From Vermamoeba vermiformis (taxonomy: Eukaryota; Tubulinea; Echinamoebida): DNA of 64,000 nt. The position numbers and the translations under genes are program-made. Of the stretch, positions 35,101 through 47,523 are shown in pieces; position 1 is the first letter of the stretch, and every line of letters starts with the position of its first letter. The DNA lies in assembly GCA_045837725.1 (NCBI GenBank), contig JBEWZL010000123.1, positions 124,001 through 188,000 on the forward strand, in the 5' to 3' direction. The notes under the pieces were generated by a model. The model saw only the letters and a program-made list of their open reading frames with translations, made no database searches and was not told the origin of the DNA.

Positions 35101-35277
35101 AATATGCAAGCAGGAGACGAAGCAGATCCGACAGCTTACGACGCGAGTACACGCACGGCACCCGGGCAGCTGTTGTATCGCGTAGGTGGTGACTGCACTG
35201 AAGCGACATTCACCGTGACAGAATTGACGCGCCCCTCCACCGCCACTGCTGAAGTGAAACAAGAAAAGGAGGATTGA
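32182..35277 (+). CDS. fusion: neuronal-calcium-sensor EF-hand module + inositol polyphosphate kinase + beta-rich C-terminal domain
   Basis: Ten exons (32182-32239, 32307-32380, 32558-32663, 32766-32822, 32969-33059, 33108-33319, 33380-33628, 33702-33878, about 33945-34395, 34455-35277) give about 765 residues. Residues 1-200 form an NCS/recoverin-type EF-hand protein: N-myristoylation start MGAKNS, EEIRTVYEQFMRKYPNGEMT, KLAWAFKMFDTKQRGYL, and one canonical calcium loop, DRDGDGKVTREE. The kinase follows: QVAGHKKAGTGIMKQGDKLY with KPFTAREFEFYE, ILEDFTQGFKKPCICDLKIG (PxxxDxKxG), GSSILLIYDAED and VGLVDFAHT. A predicted beta domain follows (SVLVRIENKTSKTLELVTKT, SGTHATVDYVI) that loosely recalls small lipid-binding beta-sandwiches; this is uncertain. 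No stop codon or start-like break separates the EF-hands from the kinase. Intron 5 has a GC donor. The 33878/33945 junction is the weakest. Confidence 0.82.
33692..33701 (+). repeat. CTAAAAATAG word serving as splice acceptor
   Basis: This exact MEF2-type word ends in the AG acceptor of intron 7 of the calcium-sensor kinase fusion. Other exact copies, on either strand, are at 2311-2320, 3061-3070, 14584-14593, 21674-21683 and 23089-23098. Confidence 0.7.
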
Positions 35278-35393
35278 ACAGATACTCCTCTTGGCACATG
35301 TAAAATAAAATTCTGTGAATAGCAACGCAATTGTATGATAATATGCTATTTATTATTAATAATGCAACAAAATAAATAAAAGGGAGCTGTTGT

Positions 35394-38300
35394 TTACTGG
35401 GCGGGGTCACCTTCTTTCTTTTCACCGTCTTGATTGCGTCTGTTTCTGAACATCAGACCAGCCTTGATGTTGTTGAACATCTCGTCCACAACTGCGTCTT
35501 GACCAGGAGCACCCTTCTTGGGACCACCAGGCACCAGACCCGGCAATCCGAACTTCTTGGGAGCACCGCTTGAGGGGGCAGCAGCAGCGCCTGGGCCACC
35601 CTTCTTGGCTGCAGCGGCGAGTTCTCGCTTCTTTTCTTTCTCGGCCTTATCGCGTGCAGCAGCGAGCTTCTTCTTCGAGTCCTGAAAGAGAGTTATTACA
35701 GGAATACAAAGTGAAATGGATATCGAATAATATTAGGGATGTTAGAATATATCTTTCTCGAACGTATTCCGTGATACGATTAAACCACGAAATGGAAAAG
35801 AAAGAATTGATTGCCAGTGCAGTAAAGATGAGCACGTACCTCGAGGTTGTCAACAAAAGTGGTGAAGTATTTGAAGAAGTTAGAGCCCTCATCAGGACCA
35901 GCGTTCTTAGGATCTTCACCGTACATCTTGCACAACTCGCTGTATTCAGCTTCAGCGTCCTTGTAGTCTGCGTTCATCTTCTCCAAATCAGCCTCGGCCT
36001 TGACGAAGAATGCCTTAATCTTCTCGTGGAATTGATCGGTAGCGCCGGCAGAAGGAATGGTCTCAGCCAACTTCTTGACGTTGTTGAAATCGCCAGTAAG
36101 TTTGCCCAACTCTCCTTGCAATTGTTGCAATGACACACGGACGGCAGCGGGAGCAGCTTCGAGGTCCTCCTTGACACTCAAGAGGTCACCACTTTGTTTT
36201 TCAACCATCTCGACCATGTAGTCCATCAGTGAGGCCTTGTTGTCGGTGGTCTTAGTGTCGCAGAGTTTGTTCAGCGAAGACAGCTTGAAACCCCACGCTT
36301 GACCGTTGTTTGTACCAGCGTTCAGGAAGTTACCAAGATGCAACACGATCTCCAAAAGACGAGTCAACTTGGCGCTTTCTTTAACTTGCTTTGAGGCCTT
36401 CTTCAATGAGTCAATGTCGGGCTTAATTTCGATCTTCTTGGGTTCAAAGTCGACCATGTATTTGAATGCCTTTAAGCGCTCCTTGATGTTAGGGGCTTTG
36501 TCGAGTTCCAATGTGAACTTCTCAGCGGGACCCAAGCGATCCTTCTCGTTTGAGGGATCAGCAACCCAATCTCTGACAGTCTGGCTGTCTTCAGGCGTGG
36601 GGATCAAAGCAGAGAGACCACCGACTTGTGAAGCGCTGAACATCTTGTCGTCCAAGTTCATGGCACCCTTGACAATATCAGCGTGAGTGCTACCTCTGAA
36701 CTGTGACAAGAAAATGGCTGTAAAAGAAGGTCAGACAATATCCTAAACAACAAGTTCGCAACTTACAAAGATTTTGACCGAGCTTAGGATCGATCAATGA
36801 AACGGGACCCTTGTTGGCAGCGGCAGCAACAGCACCTCCACCGTCTTTAGCTTCAACGACTTTTTGAGCGAATTTGTCTTCGATGTCAGTGAAGTCCAAG
36901 TTAAATCCCTTGAGCTCCATATCCCACTTCTCGAACAAAGTACCCTTCAACTTGGCGGGAGGCAATTTGGCCCATTGAAGATTCTTCACCTTCTTAGTGG
37001 GCTTGACTTCAGGTCGCTTGGGCAAACCTGCTTTAGGAAGACCTGGGCCTGGGGGACCTGGAGGGCCTGGAGGGCCTGGAGGACCGGGGGGAGGAGGAGG
37101 ACCCATACCAGGTGGTGGTGGGGGACCAGGTGGACCGGGTGGTGGTGGTGGGCCTGGAGGGCCAGGTGGAGGAGGTGGTGGTGGGCCGCCATCGCCTCCG
37201 GGTGGTGGGGGTGGAGGTGGTGGACCGCCATCGCCTCCAGGTGGTGGGGGTGGTGGAGGTGGGCCACCGTCGCCTCCAGGTGGTGGTGGAGGGCCAGGTG
37301 GAGGAGGTGGTGGTGGACCGCCGTCGCCACCAGAGGGAGCAGCAGCAGCCTTAGCCAACTCGTCTTTAAGCTTGGCATTTTCAGCCTTAAGAGTGTTTGC
37401 CTCTTCTGAGAAGCGAGCATTCTCTTCTTGGAGCTTCTTGCTCTCTTGTTGGGCCTTCTTCACTTCAGCTTCCAACTTGTTAGTATCTTGTTGGCTCTTA
37501 GTGTTCTCGTTCTTCAACAACTCGAGTTCTTTCTTCAAGATGTCAAGTTCCGGTGAAGGGGCAGCAACAACAGTGGTAGATGAAGTGCTCTTTTCAGCAG
37601 CTTCCTTTTGCTGCTTCAAAGTTTCTTGCAACTTCTTCAACTCTTCTTGGTACTTCTCAGCCTCAGCTTTACGAACATCGGATACAGCCTTCTCCTTTTC
37701 AGCGCGAGTGGCTTCCAACTCGGCTTTGAGGTTCTCTTGGTCGGCCTTGAGAGCGGACAATTGTTGCTTCAACTCATCGACTTGCTTGGTGTCAACGACA
37801 ACCTCAGGGGCAGCAGTGACGGTCTTGGTAACAACAACTTCCTTGGGTTGTTCTTCCAATTGCTTCTTCAACTTGGAAATGCTCTCATCGCGTTCGTTGA
37901 CTTCAATTTCACGAGTCTTCAATCTCTTCTCTAATTCGCTCTCGCGAGCTTCGAGTTCGACAATGCGTTGCTTCAAGGGCACAACGTCGGCCTTTTCTTC
38001 AGCGACGGAAGCAAGCAAGTTTTGCAAGTTGACTTGACCAGCGCCCTCACCAATCTTTTGTCGTTGGTAAGCGATTTGTCTAACAATCTTTGAAGCAACA
38101 ATCCATTGTTTCATGCCAGCTTCGTTGTCTTCGAGCTTGATGGCAACAAGGGCTTGAAGCATATCAATCAAGTAGCGCTGAAGACCCTTCTCCTTGATAG
38201 CTCGCTTGATAGCATTGAAGACAGCATCCTCATCTTGCAAGTTGAGGTCGGACACGTGAGCAAATCTGTTCTTAAGCTCTTCGTTGTCAGCAGTCTCTTC

Positions 38301-39997
38301 TTCCTCGAAAACAGAGAGCTGTGTATCGAGTTCAGGAGACTCATCGTATGAAATCTTCTTCAAGCTCTCAAGGATTGACTTGAAGCCCAACAGATCCAAC
38401 TCGCGTCTCATTTCAACACGCAAGTCAAAATCTTCAGGAGAGTTGACAATAGAGTTGATGAAAGCCATAAGAGCAACTCTCAATTCAATATTGTCAGTGT
38501 TCTCCAACAACTTGAGGAACGTTTCAAATCGCGCGCGTTCCTTAGTTGTGTTCTTGAAGTTAGACATGGCCTGAACAACAAGACGATGACCATCAGGAGG
38601 AATGATGGAAATGACAGTCAACATCTTGACGATGTCGAGTTTCAAGTCCATAGCCAAATCCTTGGTGTTCAAAGTCAAAGCCAAAGTGTTAACAGCGTTT
38701 GGTGTGTGCATGACCAAATCGAGACCAGTCTTGTTGTTAGAGATCTTGGTGAAGGCACGAATAAGCTCAGCTTGAACCTTGTCAGCTTGAGAAAGGTGTT
38801 CGTGCAAGACTTTCGCCATGACAGCAATGCCTCCAAGCTCTTCGAATTGTTTCAACCAAGTAGTCAACTCGTGGCCTACAAGCAATTAGCTCATGTTAAT
38901 ACTAATACGACGGATTGAAGTGTTTACGTACTCAATCTGACGATCAAATCACGAATAGTTTGTTCGTTGCATTCGTCTTTCAACTTCTGCACCCAATATT
39001 CAGGCTTAGAAGTGACAGAGCCAGAGGTGGCTTGGTTCTTGGCTTGAGCTCGGCCCTGGCAAATCATCATCCACTTGTTCTTAGCGGGCAGCTCTTTCAT
39101 TTGTTTAAATTGAGGTCCTTCGTAGACACCAATCTCGCCCAAAAATTTTTCAAATTCAGTTTCGAGCTTTTCGAGTGCTGGCATAGGAGGCAACTCGTCT
39201 GAGCTGATAATAGCGTTTTTATTTGCAGCAGGCTTCTTAGGAGCTGAGCTGGTAGTCGGTGCTGCGAACAAGGTTATTAATTTCCCTAAAAATTGTATTC
39301 ACTTACAAACTGGGGTGGGTGCAGCTTGTGTCTCGGCAGAGGGGGCTTTTTTGCCAAAGTCCAAAGCAGTCAAACCGATGTTGATTTCTCCCTTAGGATC
39401 TAAAGCGATCCACTCGAGTTTTTCAACCTTCTCTGTTAAATCATTCAACTTGATATTCACGGAGCCGACCTTCTTTTTGCTCAAAGAGATTTCTGTAATT
39501 CAAGTCAGTTGATGATTTTTTGCCTCCTGTGACACAGATTTCATATCGTATCTTTAATATTTTTACATTTATAATTTATCCGTGTAATTACATTCGTAAT
39601 GTATTGCATAATTTACGAGCAAGAAATTTAATTTCGCGAATGAAATAAACGGATTGAATCCGAATTATTTAAACAAAGACGTACCGACTTCCAAAACATC
39701 CTTGGAGGGATCGTCAACATCGAGAGTGGCTGTAAAGAAGAACTGCGGGGCAGCAGACTTTGCCTTGCTCTTCTCGGTCTTCTGCGGTTTGCCCTTGCCA
39801 GCAATTCCGACATGACCAACAAAACCCTTATCTAGAATAATAAATTAATTATACTAGGCACAAATTAATTATTGCAAGTAAATTTAAATATTTAGTTTAT
39901 GGTTCAGATTCGCTCGTTAACTGAATTTCTCCAGAATCAGAATCATACCTTCAGGTAATCCTCGTGCGGAAATTAAACGCACGTTGAGCTTTCCCAT
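35394..39997 (-). CDS. diaphanous-related formin with N-terminal C2-like domain
   Basis: This is an actin nucleator and elongator. Seven exons (39997-39949, 39831-39685, 39492-39307, 39261-38932, 38875-36767, 36717-35840, 35681-35394) encode about 1328 residues. In order: a C2-like N terminus (MGKLNVRLISARGLPEDKGF), a GTPase-binding/FH3 armadillo region (ELTTWLKQFEELGGIAVMAK, LELRVALMAFINSIV-like), a long coiled coil, an FH1 region of repeated poly-Pro units separated by GGDGG, and FH2 (VKNLQWAKLPPAKLKGTLFE, LEIVLHLGNFLNAGTNNGQ, GFKLSSLNKLCDTK). The C-terminal tail is Lys-rich with a DAD-like segment (VVDEMFNNIKAGLMFRNR), which suggests Rho-dependent autoinhibition. C2-plus-FH3 formins are known from amoebozoans; Gly-rich frames on the opposite strand are shadows of FH1. 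Confidence 0.92.
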
Positions 39998-40334
39998 AGT
40001 GCAAAAAGCTCTTGGTCTGTTGCGTTCTGTTGTTAAAAAAAAATAGTCTAAAATCTTGCAAGCGAGCTGCGCTTAAACTGCGAAATTGACCCGCCCTCGT
40101 ACGGGCGCCAAGAAAGAAGGTCAATAGTGCCTATATGCATGCCCACTTCCTTACGTTAACTAAGCGCAGCCGAATCGATATTGAATCACACAAAGATTCG
40201 CTTGTTCGCCACAAAGACTGGATAATAGCCCATGAAATTATTATTAATAAAACTCGCATCATCGTGTAGGTCATGCACGTGTATATTGAAACAATGCTAT
40301 TTAATGAACTGTTTGAACAGCTACTTATGTACTC
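39998..40334. promoter_or_regulatory. formin upstream region
   Basis: These 337 bases lie between the formin start and the p24 stop. They contain a short perfect hairpin, CGCCC-TCGTAC-GGGCG, around 40091-40106 and AT-rich sequence towards the p24 gene. No gene is supported. Confidence 0.4.
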
Positions 40335-41260
40335 TTAGACACCGCGAGCAGCGTTGGTGTTGAACATGCGGCGCAAGTAGAAGACTTGACCGACGCTCAT
40401 GCCGACTAAGATCAATGACTCGAAGATGGACCACCACTTGACTCGCTCGTTGGTGCTCTCGGCAGCTGCGGGTAAAGAATGTGAGTGCGTGTTCTGTACG
40501 GCACTAAAAAAAGAGCTGCGCGCCCTCAGCTCGTGGATCAGCTACTTACTGTTACGATGAGTCATTTCTCGCCATCTCATGTACTCTTGTTCTTCTTCAA
40601 TGGCGGTGAGATCAGCGCCGATCTTGATCAAGGACTTCTCCATTGGGGAGATATCGTCTACGATAACAAATGAATAAATGTTACTATTTTATCGCATATA
40701 GTATTGCCAAGTATTCAAACTTACCGGGAGACTGCTTGACCTTCTCTTCCATGCTCAAAGTAAAGCTGACTGTCTTAGGGGTGAAGCGAGCCATATTATT
40801 ATCAAAGCAGAAGCTATAGCGAGTGGTTGATCCATAAGCCATAGAGATAGTTTGGTATCTGTTGTTGTCCTTGCCTTCAAAGTATAATTTATCGTAAAGA
40901 ACCAAATCTCCTGCTTTGACCTGTTTAAAACGCCCAATTAATTCCAATAAAATTTTACAATCCATCACAATACATAATTAGTGCAATTATCGCATTAAAT
41001 AATGAAAGAAAATCAAAGCAAAAAAATTGGATGAAAATAATTACAAATCATTAAATAAGCCCGGCTTCTGCATTATTACTTACGACAACTCTAACATCCA
41101 ACAAGCCACCATCAATAACGGCCCAAGTCAATTCGACGTTAGTGCTGGGCTTCACGTCAGCATAAAAACATTCCTCAGATTTGGGTTCAACTCTGAAGGT
41201 CAGCGACCAAGCAGAGTGTAAGATTGCCAAAGTGCAAATAGCCACTAACAGGTTCTTCAT
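40335..41260 (-). CDS. p24-family (TMED) ER-Golgi cargo receptor
   Basis: This type I membrane protein of COPI/COPII vesicles sorts GPI-anchored and other cargo. Four exons (41260-41084, 40920-40725, 40657-40550, 40465-40335) encode 203 residues counting from MKNLLV; an in-frame ATG at 41275 adds five. It has a signal peptide (MKNLLVAICTLAILHSAWS), the GOLD domain with paired cysteines (EECFYADV, RYSFCFDNNMA), a helical stalk (ADLTAIEEEQEYMRWREMTH) and one TM followed by a short tail, WWSIFESLILVGMSVGQVFY, LRRMF. The tail ends NTNAARGV and lacks the KKxx signal of the delta class, so the subclass is unclear. Residues after TM (YLRRMF) fit COP binding. Confidence 0.87.
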
Positions 41261-41397
41261 GGTGTTCAGTTTCAATTACAAGGCTGATTTTGATATTGTC
41301 CACGTCAGACAATTATTATTTCATTAAAAGCACAATATGAACACAGGCCAATAAATTATGATTACTACGATCTATTAACATTTACTAAAACAAAAAT

Positions 41398-44300
41398 TTA
41401 CACGGCAGACATGTTATCGCGGGCACGTCGTCGCTTCAGGTAGGTGTAGAGCGGCAATACAATCACCATGCTTGCCAGACCATACAACGCTACTGTAGAG
41501 AAGCTAGTGCCACTGTTCTTACGCTTGAAATCGACGTTCTCGATGAAGAGACCAGAATTCTGGTTATTTAAATCGACACGGTTCTAGAACGAGGTTAGTA
41601 ACTCGTTACTGTTGTCTGAGTCAGCAATGGTTACTCACCGGCTGCGTTGGCCAATTGATAGGTGGAGGTCTATTCACAGTCACGTTGTACCGACTAAAGT
41701 CTAAGATCTCACAAGAGGCCTCACGGTCAATGACTTTGGAGAACTTGAACAGGAGACTACCCTCGTGTCTGCTGGGCGGGGTAGATCTCTTTGAGGTGTA
41801 ATCGCTCTCCAACGGCTTGTACTGCATGAGGTCTTCAGAGAGAATACCTTGGCCAGTGAACATGAGCACATCTTTGAGCAGCCAGAAGCAGTCATTGTTG
41901 GGCTGATTGTTGAGTCTGTTCGCGCTGTCCAAACACGAGGAGTCGCCAAACACTGCAATACGTCCTCGAGGCAATCCTGCGTCAGTGTCATTCGAGTCCT
42001 GTTGGGTTGTGTAGAGACCAAGAATAGGGACTTTGTGGACTTCTTCTTGACTCTCTAGCAATTCCAGGCTCTGGTCTTGCAGTTGTGCTGGCACGAGAAC
42101 GCCTGTAGCTGGGAAAGCAGCGATTGCGTTGCCACTGGAGAACTGCAATGGAATTAGAATTGTTGATGGCATGGTGACATTAACTTACAATAGCCTTTTT
42201 AGAGCCAATAGAGAACTGACCGTCGTAGACTCGGTCACCAAACTGGATGCCGTATTTTCTCAACAAATCGTTCAAGGCGGGAACGTTAGCACCACTATAA
42301 GGATTAGCACATCGTGCAGAAACGTAAATAAATTACTTACCCAGTGACTGGAGTCCACCATTGCTTTGTGTTCTCGTCGAAGAACTTGATCTTGGCAAAC
42401 AGATCGACGTTATACCAGTCGGCAAAGACAGCGACAGAAAGACCTTCCTTAATATCTTTCTCTAGTTTTTCAATTTCAGCGGGGAAGAATTCGTCTTCGG
42501 TGTCGACAATCAAGAGTGTGCCGTAGTTGGATGCGTTGAAACAAGTGTACGGCTGGCCAAGCACTTCGATGTAATAGCCTTGAGAGCGCAAATAATCGTA
42601 CAGTTGCTTAAAGTTAGTGTGCAAGTGGTCGCCATTCCAATCAAATGGCTCGTGCTGTTAAGTAAATTAGCTAAAGTTCACACTGGGAAGCGAGGATACA
42701 CGTACCTTAGCGCTGAGGGAATCTCGAGGCAAGTAGCCAGGAGGGTAGCGTAGATTGTGATATTGGTCCCACAACACACGCTTGGCCTTTGGAGGGGTCG
42801 GGATAACATTGATCTTCACAGGTAATTTGATTGTAGTGCTGATCGGATCCGTATTGACCTCTGAAGGAGATTCGATGTCTACTTCAACATAGCCTTCAAT
42901 GCTACCTTGCCACTTAGCAGCTTTGGGACTGGCTTGTAAGTGGATGGAAATCCAGCCAGTCCAGGGCCAAAGAACTTCACTCCAACGGAACGAGACTTGC
43001 ACCATTTCAACACCATCAACCAAGTTACTGGCGCCCGATATCCAACGCGGTGTGTTGACAATGCGACCTGTAACGCCAAGACCGTTCAGAATGGTCACAT
43101 TGAACACCACTGGCATGGAAGAATAGTACAAAGGTTGAGTGCAGAATGGCCACATGTACGGGCATGACGTCAAGTCGAGAGCAGGAGGCAAGAAGCTAGC
43201 ACGGGGTTTGTACTTGCCAAGTAGAGCATAAGACTCCATCAAGTCAAGTCGTCCCATGCCTTGCTCGAAGATCGGAGTTTGTTGCAAGACGTGGCTGCCC
43301 TCAATGAGAATTTGTCTCATGCTAGCGGGATTGACGATCTTGTCGCGCTGATCTTCAGGAACAGAGCTGGCCAACAAGGTGATAGCACCGGCGACTACAG
43401 GCGAGGCGACACTTGTGCCTGACAATACGCGGCATCCACCGTCAATGCGAGGTCCTCTGACAGCAACACCTGCAGAGTGGTTAGAACCGAATGAAAAGTG
43501 ACGCACAACTTACTGTATGAAACAATGTCGGGCTTCACGCGTCCATAACCGTGAGGCAACTCCCAGGTTGTCATGCCACGCGAAGAGAACCGTGAAATCT
43601 TGTCTTTGAAGTCAATACCACCAACACCAATCACGTCGAGTTGATCTGCAGGGTTGTTCAAAGTACCATAGAGAGGGCCATCGTTGCCAATTGCTGACAC
43701 GACGATGATGTTGTTTGCACTCATTTCCCATACTTTCTCGACAAAAGGCAAATCCATAAAGTCAGGACCACCAATGCTCAAGTTGAGGACGTTAATCTTC
43801 TTGCTGATTGCGTAGTTGAAGGCGTCCAAGAACCACGAGGTGTACGAGACCTTCTCAGAGGTAAACACACGGAATGCGTAGATCTCAGCGTCAGGTGCGA
43901 ATCCCAAACACTCTCTTGTGCTAGCAATAACACCAGCCACAAAGGTACCGTGACCGATAGTGTCGTCCAAGCGGTCCTCGTCGGTCCAATCCGTTCGCTC
44001 CACGATGTTGTTGAAGTGCGTGTGCCCTTCGTAAATGCCCGTGTCGAACACTGCCACCTTGATACCTTTGCCTAATTTCGCAGGTTAATTACGATTCAAT
44101 GTAAATGAGAGAGTGCTATTAATACCAGTGATCTTGCGGTCCCACAAATATTGCGCCTTAAAATGGTCGGTGATGCTTCCTCCTTCATCGTGCAGCTTGC
44201 GCTTCATTGTAGTGATATTAAAATCATCATCAAGGTCCAAATCAGGGAAATTTGAGTGTAATCTTATAATATGGATCGTTAGGTTAATTGTTTCAAGAAA

Positions 44301-44885
44301 ACTAGCTGAACACTTACTTTCCGTGCGCCTTAAAGGTCAGATCCTCCTCAAGTATGCTATCTAGCTCATTGATAATATTTGTGTATCTTTTCTGAGGAAC
44401 CAGATATTTGATTTTGTTGTCCTTTTTCAATTTATTGACCACAGACTCAGTAGAGACCTGGATTTGCGAAAAATATGAAAATTAACCTAACTGCATTATT
44501 TAGGGTCGATATTAATAATTCGAACCTGTATCAGTGCAAAATCGCTTGGGAATGCGCTAGCTGGATTATTTCGGTGTATTAAATGCCAGCCATCGTGGCC
44601 AATAATATTTTCAATCTGTTTTCTTTGGTCTTCGCTCGACATATAGCTTCTAAATCCCACAATAAACTCTGTATAGTAAATATAATTAGGTCAATGGGGT
44701 AATTAAATTATTATCTTCGTTGGAGAAATTTTGATTTTAATAATTTGAATCGGGATTTGCTTGGGCCATAATCGCATACCATTTTCAACAACGCTAGTCT
44801 GAGCATATTGGGAAAAATTTTGCTCTGTCAATTTTGCGTAGACAAAGAAGCCAAAGAAGACAAAGAGAAAGATCGACACCTTCAT
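41398..44885 (-). CDS. MBTPS1: membrane-bound transcription factor site-1 protease (S1P/SKI-1)
   Basis: This Golgi subtilisin-type protease makes the first cut in SREBP and ATF6. Ten exons (44885-44780, 44668-44526, 44457-44318, 44262-44126, 44071-43514, 43469-42706, 42654-42341, 42294-42189, 42142-41639, 41583-41398) encode about 985 residues, near the human 1052. Signal peptide [17 protein letters not shown]; prodomain with [16 protein letters not shown]; catalytic Asp in VAVFDTG, His in [12 protein letters not shown], oxyanion Asn in [10 protein letters not shown], Ser in [14 protein letters not shown]. Later blocks include [45 protein letters not shown], and a C-terminal TM ([18 protein letters not shown]) with a basic tail. 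All catalytic residues are present. It is divergent from FAAP24 over 180 bases. Confidence 0.96.
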
Positions 44886-45065
44886 GATCGCTTGTTTTGT
44901 GTTGCTTGTTTAATATTTCATAATGTTGAAATCAGCGGTTAGTTGTAGTGTGGTATGTGACTGATAATAAGATTGAAATAGAATTGTTTCATTGCACCGA
45001 TTTATCCCGGTTTTCGTCGCCAAATTTCCAGTACGTGCTCAAAAGAAGTTAATTCTCCGCCTCAA

Positions 45066-45958
45066 ATGAACGACCACAGTACCTTACCTGTAATATACAA
45101 CGAACGAACTCATTTCGGTCGGATTACTGAGCATCTTGCTCGCACCTTCAAATGTAAAGGTAGGTTGGATGATTAGATAAGAGATCGAGGTCCTAACTGG
45201 TTGGTTTCTTAGGTTCTGCCGATTGTCTACCTGTGCGTACATGGCATTGCTTTTTTCGTGCATAACATCTGTTTAGGACTACATCTTTCCAACTCTCCAG
45301 TTGGCCTTTCAAGTAATCGATACCAAAAATTGGCTGAGGGACCATCAAAAGCAACGCAATGATATTGAAAGGGCATCTTCGCTTAGCAAAAACTTCAAGA
45401 ACAGGTAATTTATAAATTCGGAGCGAGAGAATTAAATTTTGTTTCGTCGCAGCTTCATCTGCGTTGTTAGCGAGCAAAATACCAGCAGCAATGCCATCGC
45501 TAAGCTTCAAGATAAGTAGGTATGCTATAGTCTCTCCAATTTCTAACGCAAGACTAGCCTCTCGTTGAGATCCGGCATCCTGCCTTGTCCTACCGTCGAC
45601 GCAGCTCTCAAAGCCATTCTACGATTGATAGAGAGTTGTGCAGCAACGAGCAAGGAGATACGACACTATCTACAAGACGTGAGTGCCTACCAAAGTGAGT
45701 TAGTTCCCTTACGTTATTATATTTCAGGCCGAGAAACATGTCATGTACGCGGAGACCGTGCCCACGCGGGTGTTGATGACAATACCTGGCCTCACTAAAC
45801 AAGACTGCACTGAGTTACTGAGTGAGTTTTCAATCCGAGAGATCGCCTTCACGCCCTCTGCTAGTCTCCAGCGCATTGTAGGCCAAGGAAAAGCTGAGGC
45901 GATCGAGACGTTCTTTCAGTCCGACTACTTGACTGCAGCACTCGATGAGATGTCTTAA
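45066..45958 (+). CDS. FAAP24: Fanconi anemia core-complex associated protein FAAP24
   Basis: This XPF-family pseudonuclease partners FANCM to bind branched DNA. Six exons (45066-45159, 45213-45232, 45277-45404, 45453-45515, 45558-45678, 45728-45958) encode 218 residues; the human protein has 215. The N terminus aligns with FAAP24 (VIYNERTHFGRITEHLARTF, LPDYIFPTLQL), and the C-terminal tandem helix-hairpin-helix is clear (LMTIPGLTKQDCTELLSEFS, LQRIVGQGKAEAIETFF). There is no ERKxxxD motif, as expected for the inactive branch. One exon is only 20 bases. The stop is 12 bases from the CDC7 stop on the other strand. Confidence 0.78.
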
Positions 45959-45970
45959 CGAGGTACTCAC

Positions 45971-47523
45971 CTAGTCAACCAAGAACTTGTGTTTTAATGC
46001 TTCTCCGGCAGTGATTCTAGTCATCGGATTAATGTCCAAGCAACGTGCCAACAGGTCATAAACATCATCGCTAACTGACAATGCATTGCTTCCTCGCAAT
46101 CTGAGCTCGTTATTAGTAAAGTCAGTGTTAAATACAACGACGTACTTCGTGCAAAGCTGTTTCCAGTCCGACTTGGGTGCGTGGAAATTCAGGGTGACTT
46201 TTCTGTTTAGGAGCTGGCCAACTTCCACGATCTCGTTTGTGCCAACAATCATCGCGAGCTCAGCTAAGGCTGACATGTCATCAGGTGAGTGGAAGAAGGG
46301 GTATCTGCCCGACAGAATGGACAACAGAATGACACCTGCTGACCAAACGTCAATCGCTGGTGTTTGTTTGATGCAACGCAGCAAGACTTCGGGTGCACGG
46401 AACCCACGAGTGCCAGCACGAGCTGGTATCTTCTTCTTTTGGTTAGGATCGTTGGTTGGCGTTGGGATTGTCAAGCGACTCTGTGATTGAGAGGACGACA
46501 ACTTTTGACGCTTTGCAGCACGTGACGCATCCTCCTGGTCCTCTTCGCGAAGTTTGCGCTTCTTAGTTTGTTGCTCTTCTTCGTCTTCAAGCTGAAAGTG
46601 AGCCAATCCAAAGTCCACAAGGAGAAATTGGTCGGTTCTGCTGGAATACAAGAAATTGCCGGGCTTAATGTCGCGATGCATTACTTTGTGCTTGTGCAAG
46701 TGTTCGAGTGCAGTGAGCAGTGCGCGCATGTATTTTTTGATCCACACAGCGTCCATGTTCAACATGAAATCTTTAAAGCTGTCGTGCGAGAAGTACGGCA
46801 TCACCAGCGTGACCTGTCCGCCATCTCGGAAGCCACCAAGTAATGGCACAACGTTGCATTTACCACTGAATATATCGGTTAGTGACCACCAATACGACAT
46901 TATGACGTGGACTTACCCAAGCAATTGAAGAAGTTTTATTTCGTTCAAAATTCTTTGAGGTGTCGACGTCGGGTACAGACGCTTCAAAGCAACAAATCCG
47001 TTGGGCGTAGTTAATGAGCGAGCTTTGTACACTGAGCTGAATGTGCCTGTTAACAAAATGAGTCCGAGTAATTGGCACCGGCAAAATATCATGAAAGCTT
47101 ACCTTCTCCGATCTTGCCAATGATAAGAAATTTTCCTTCTATTTCTGAAAAGCTGTACTTTGCTGCTTTAATCGCTGACAAGGCGGCAATGCTTTGTTTT
47201 ACGTCGTCATCCGTGTAAAGTTGTGTTGACTCGTCATTCTCGAGTCTGTTCAATAACTCTTCAGCAGGGTGGTCCTCGCCGGATCTAAAAAATATTTCGT
47301 CGTCTTCGTTGATCAATCCAGAAGCTCCCTCGCTAAAATATTCGAACATGTCCGACTGAGAATTAATATCCACTTCGTTCTCCGATATATCCAGTACTTG
47401 GGGGTCGGAAGGAGGCTTCTCATCGTCACTGCTAAAATTGACTGCCTCAACGAGGTCATCATCTGATCCAAGATCAACGGGAGGTCGAGAATTGTCGCTT
47501 ATAATAATTACTTCTGACTCCAT
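45971..47523 (-). CDS. CDC7: CDC7-type DDK protein kinase
   Basis: This is the catalytic subunit of Dbf4-dependent kinase, which phosphorylates MCM to fire replication origins. Three exons (47523-47103, 47046-46917, 46865-45971) encode 481 residues from MESEV; MKMESEV at 47529 is an alternative. An acidic N-terminal extension precedes the kinase: GKIGEGTFSSVYKARS (Gly loop), FVALKRLYPTSTPQRILNEI (Lys and Glu), VMHRDIKPGNFLY (catalytic loop), LLVDFGLAHF (DFG). A Lys/Arg/Gln-rich kinase insert then precedes AGTRGFRAPEVLLRC, which is diagnostic for CDC7, and DVWSAGVILLSILSGRYPFF. All catalytic residues are intact. Confidence 0.93.

Noticed and set aside
36997-38037. Long Gly/Pro/Ser-rich open frame (346 codons) on the plus strand
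   Set aside because: It is the antisense of the formin FH1 poly-Pro region and coiled coil; the minus-strand frame has clear domain matches, and low complexity keeps the other strand open.
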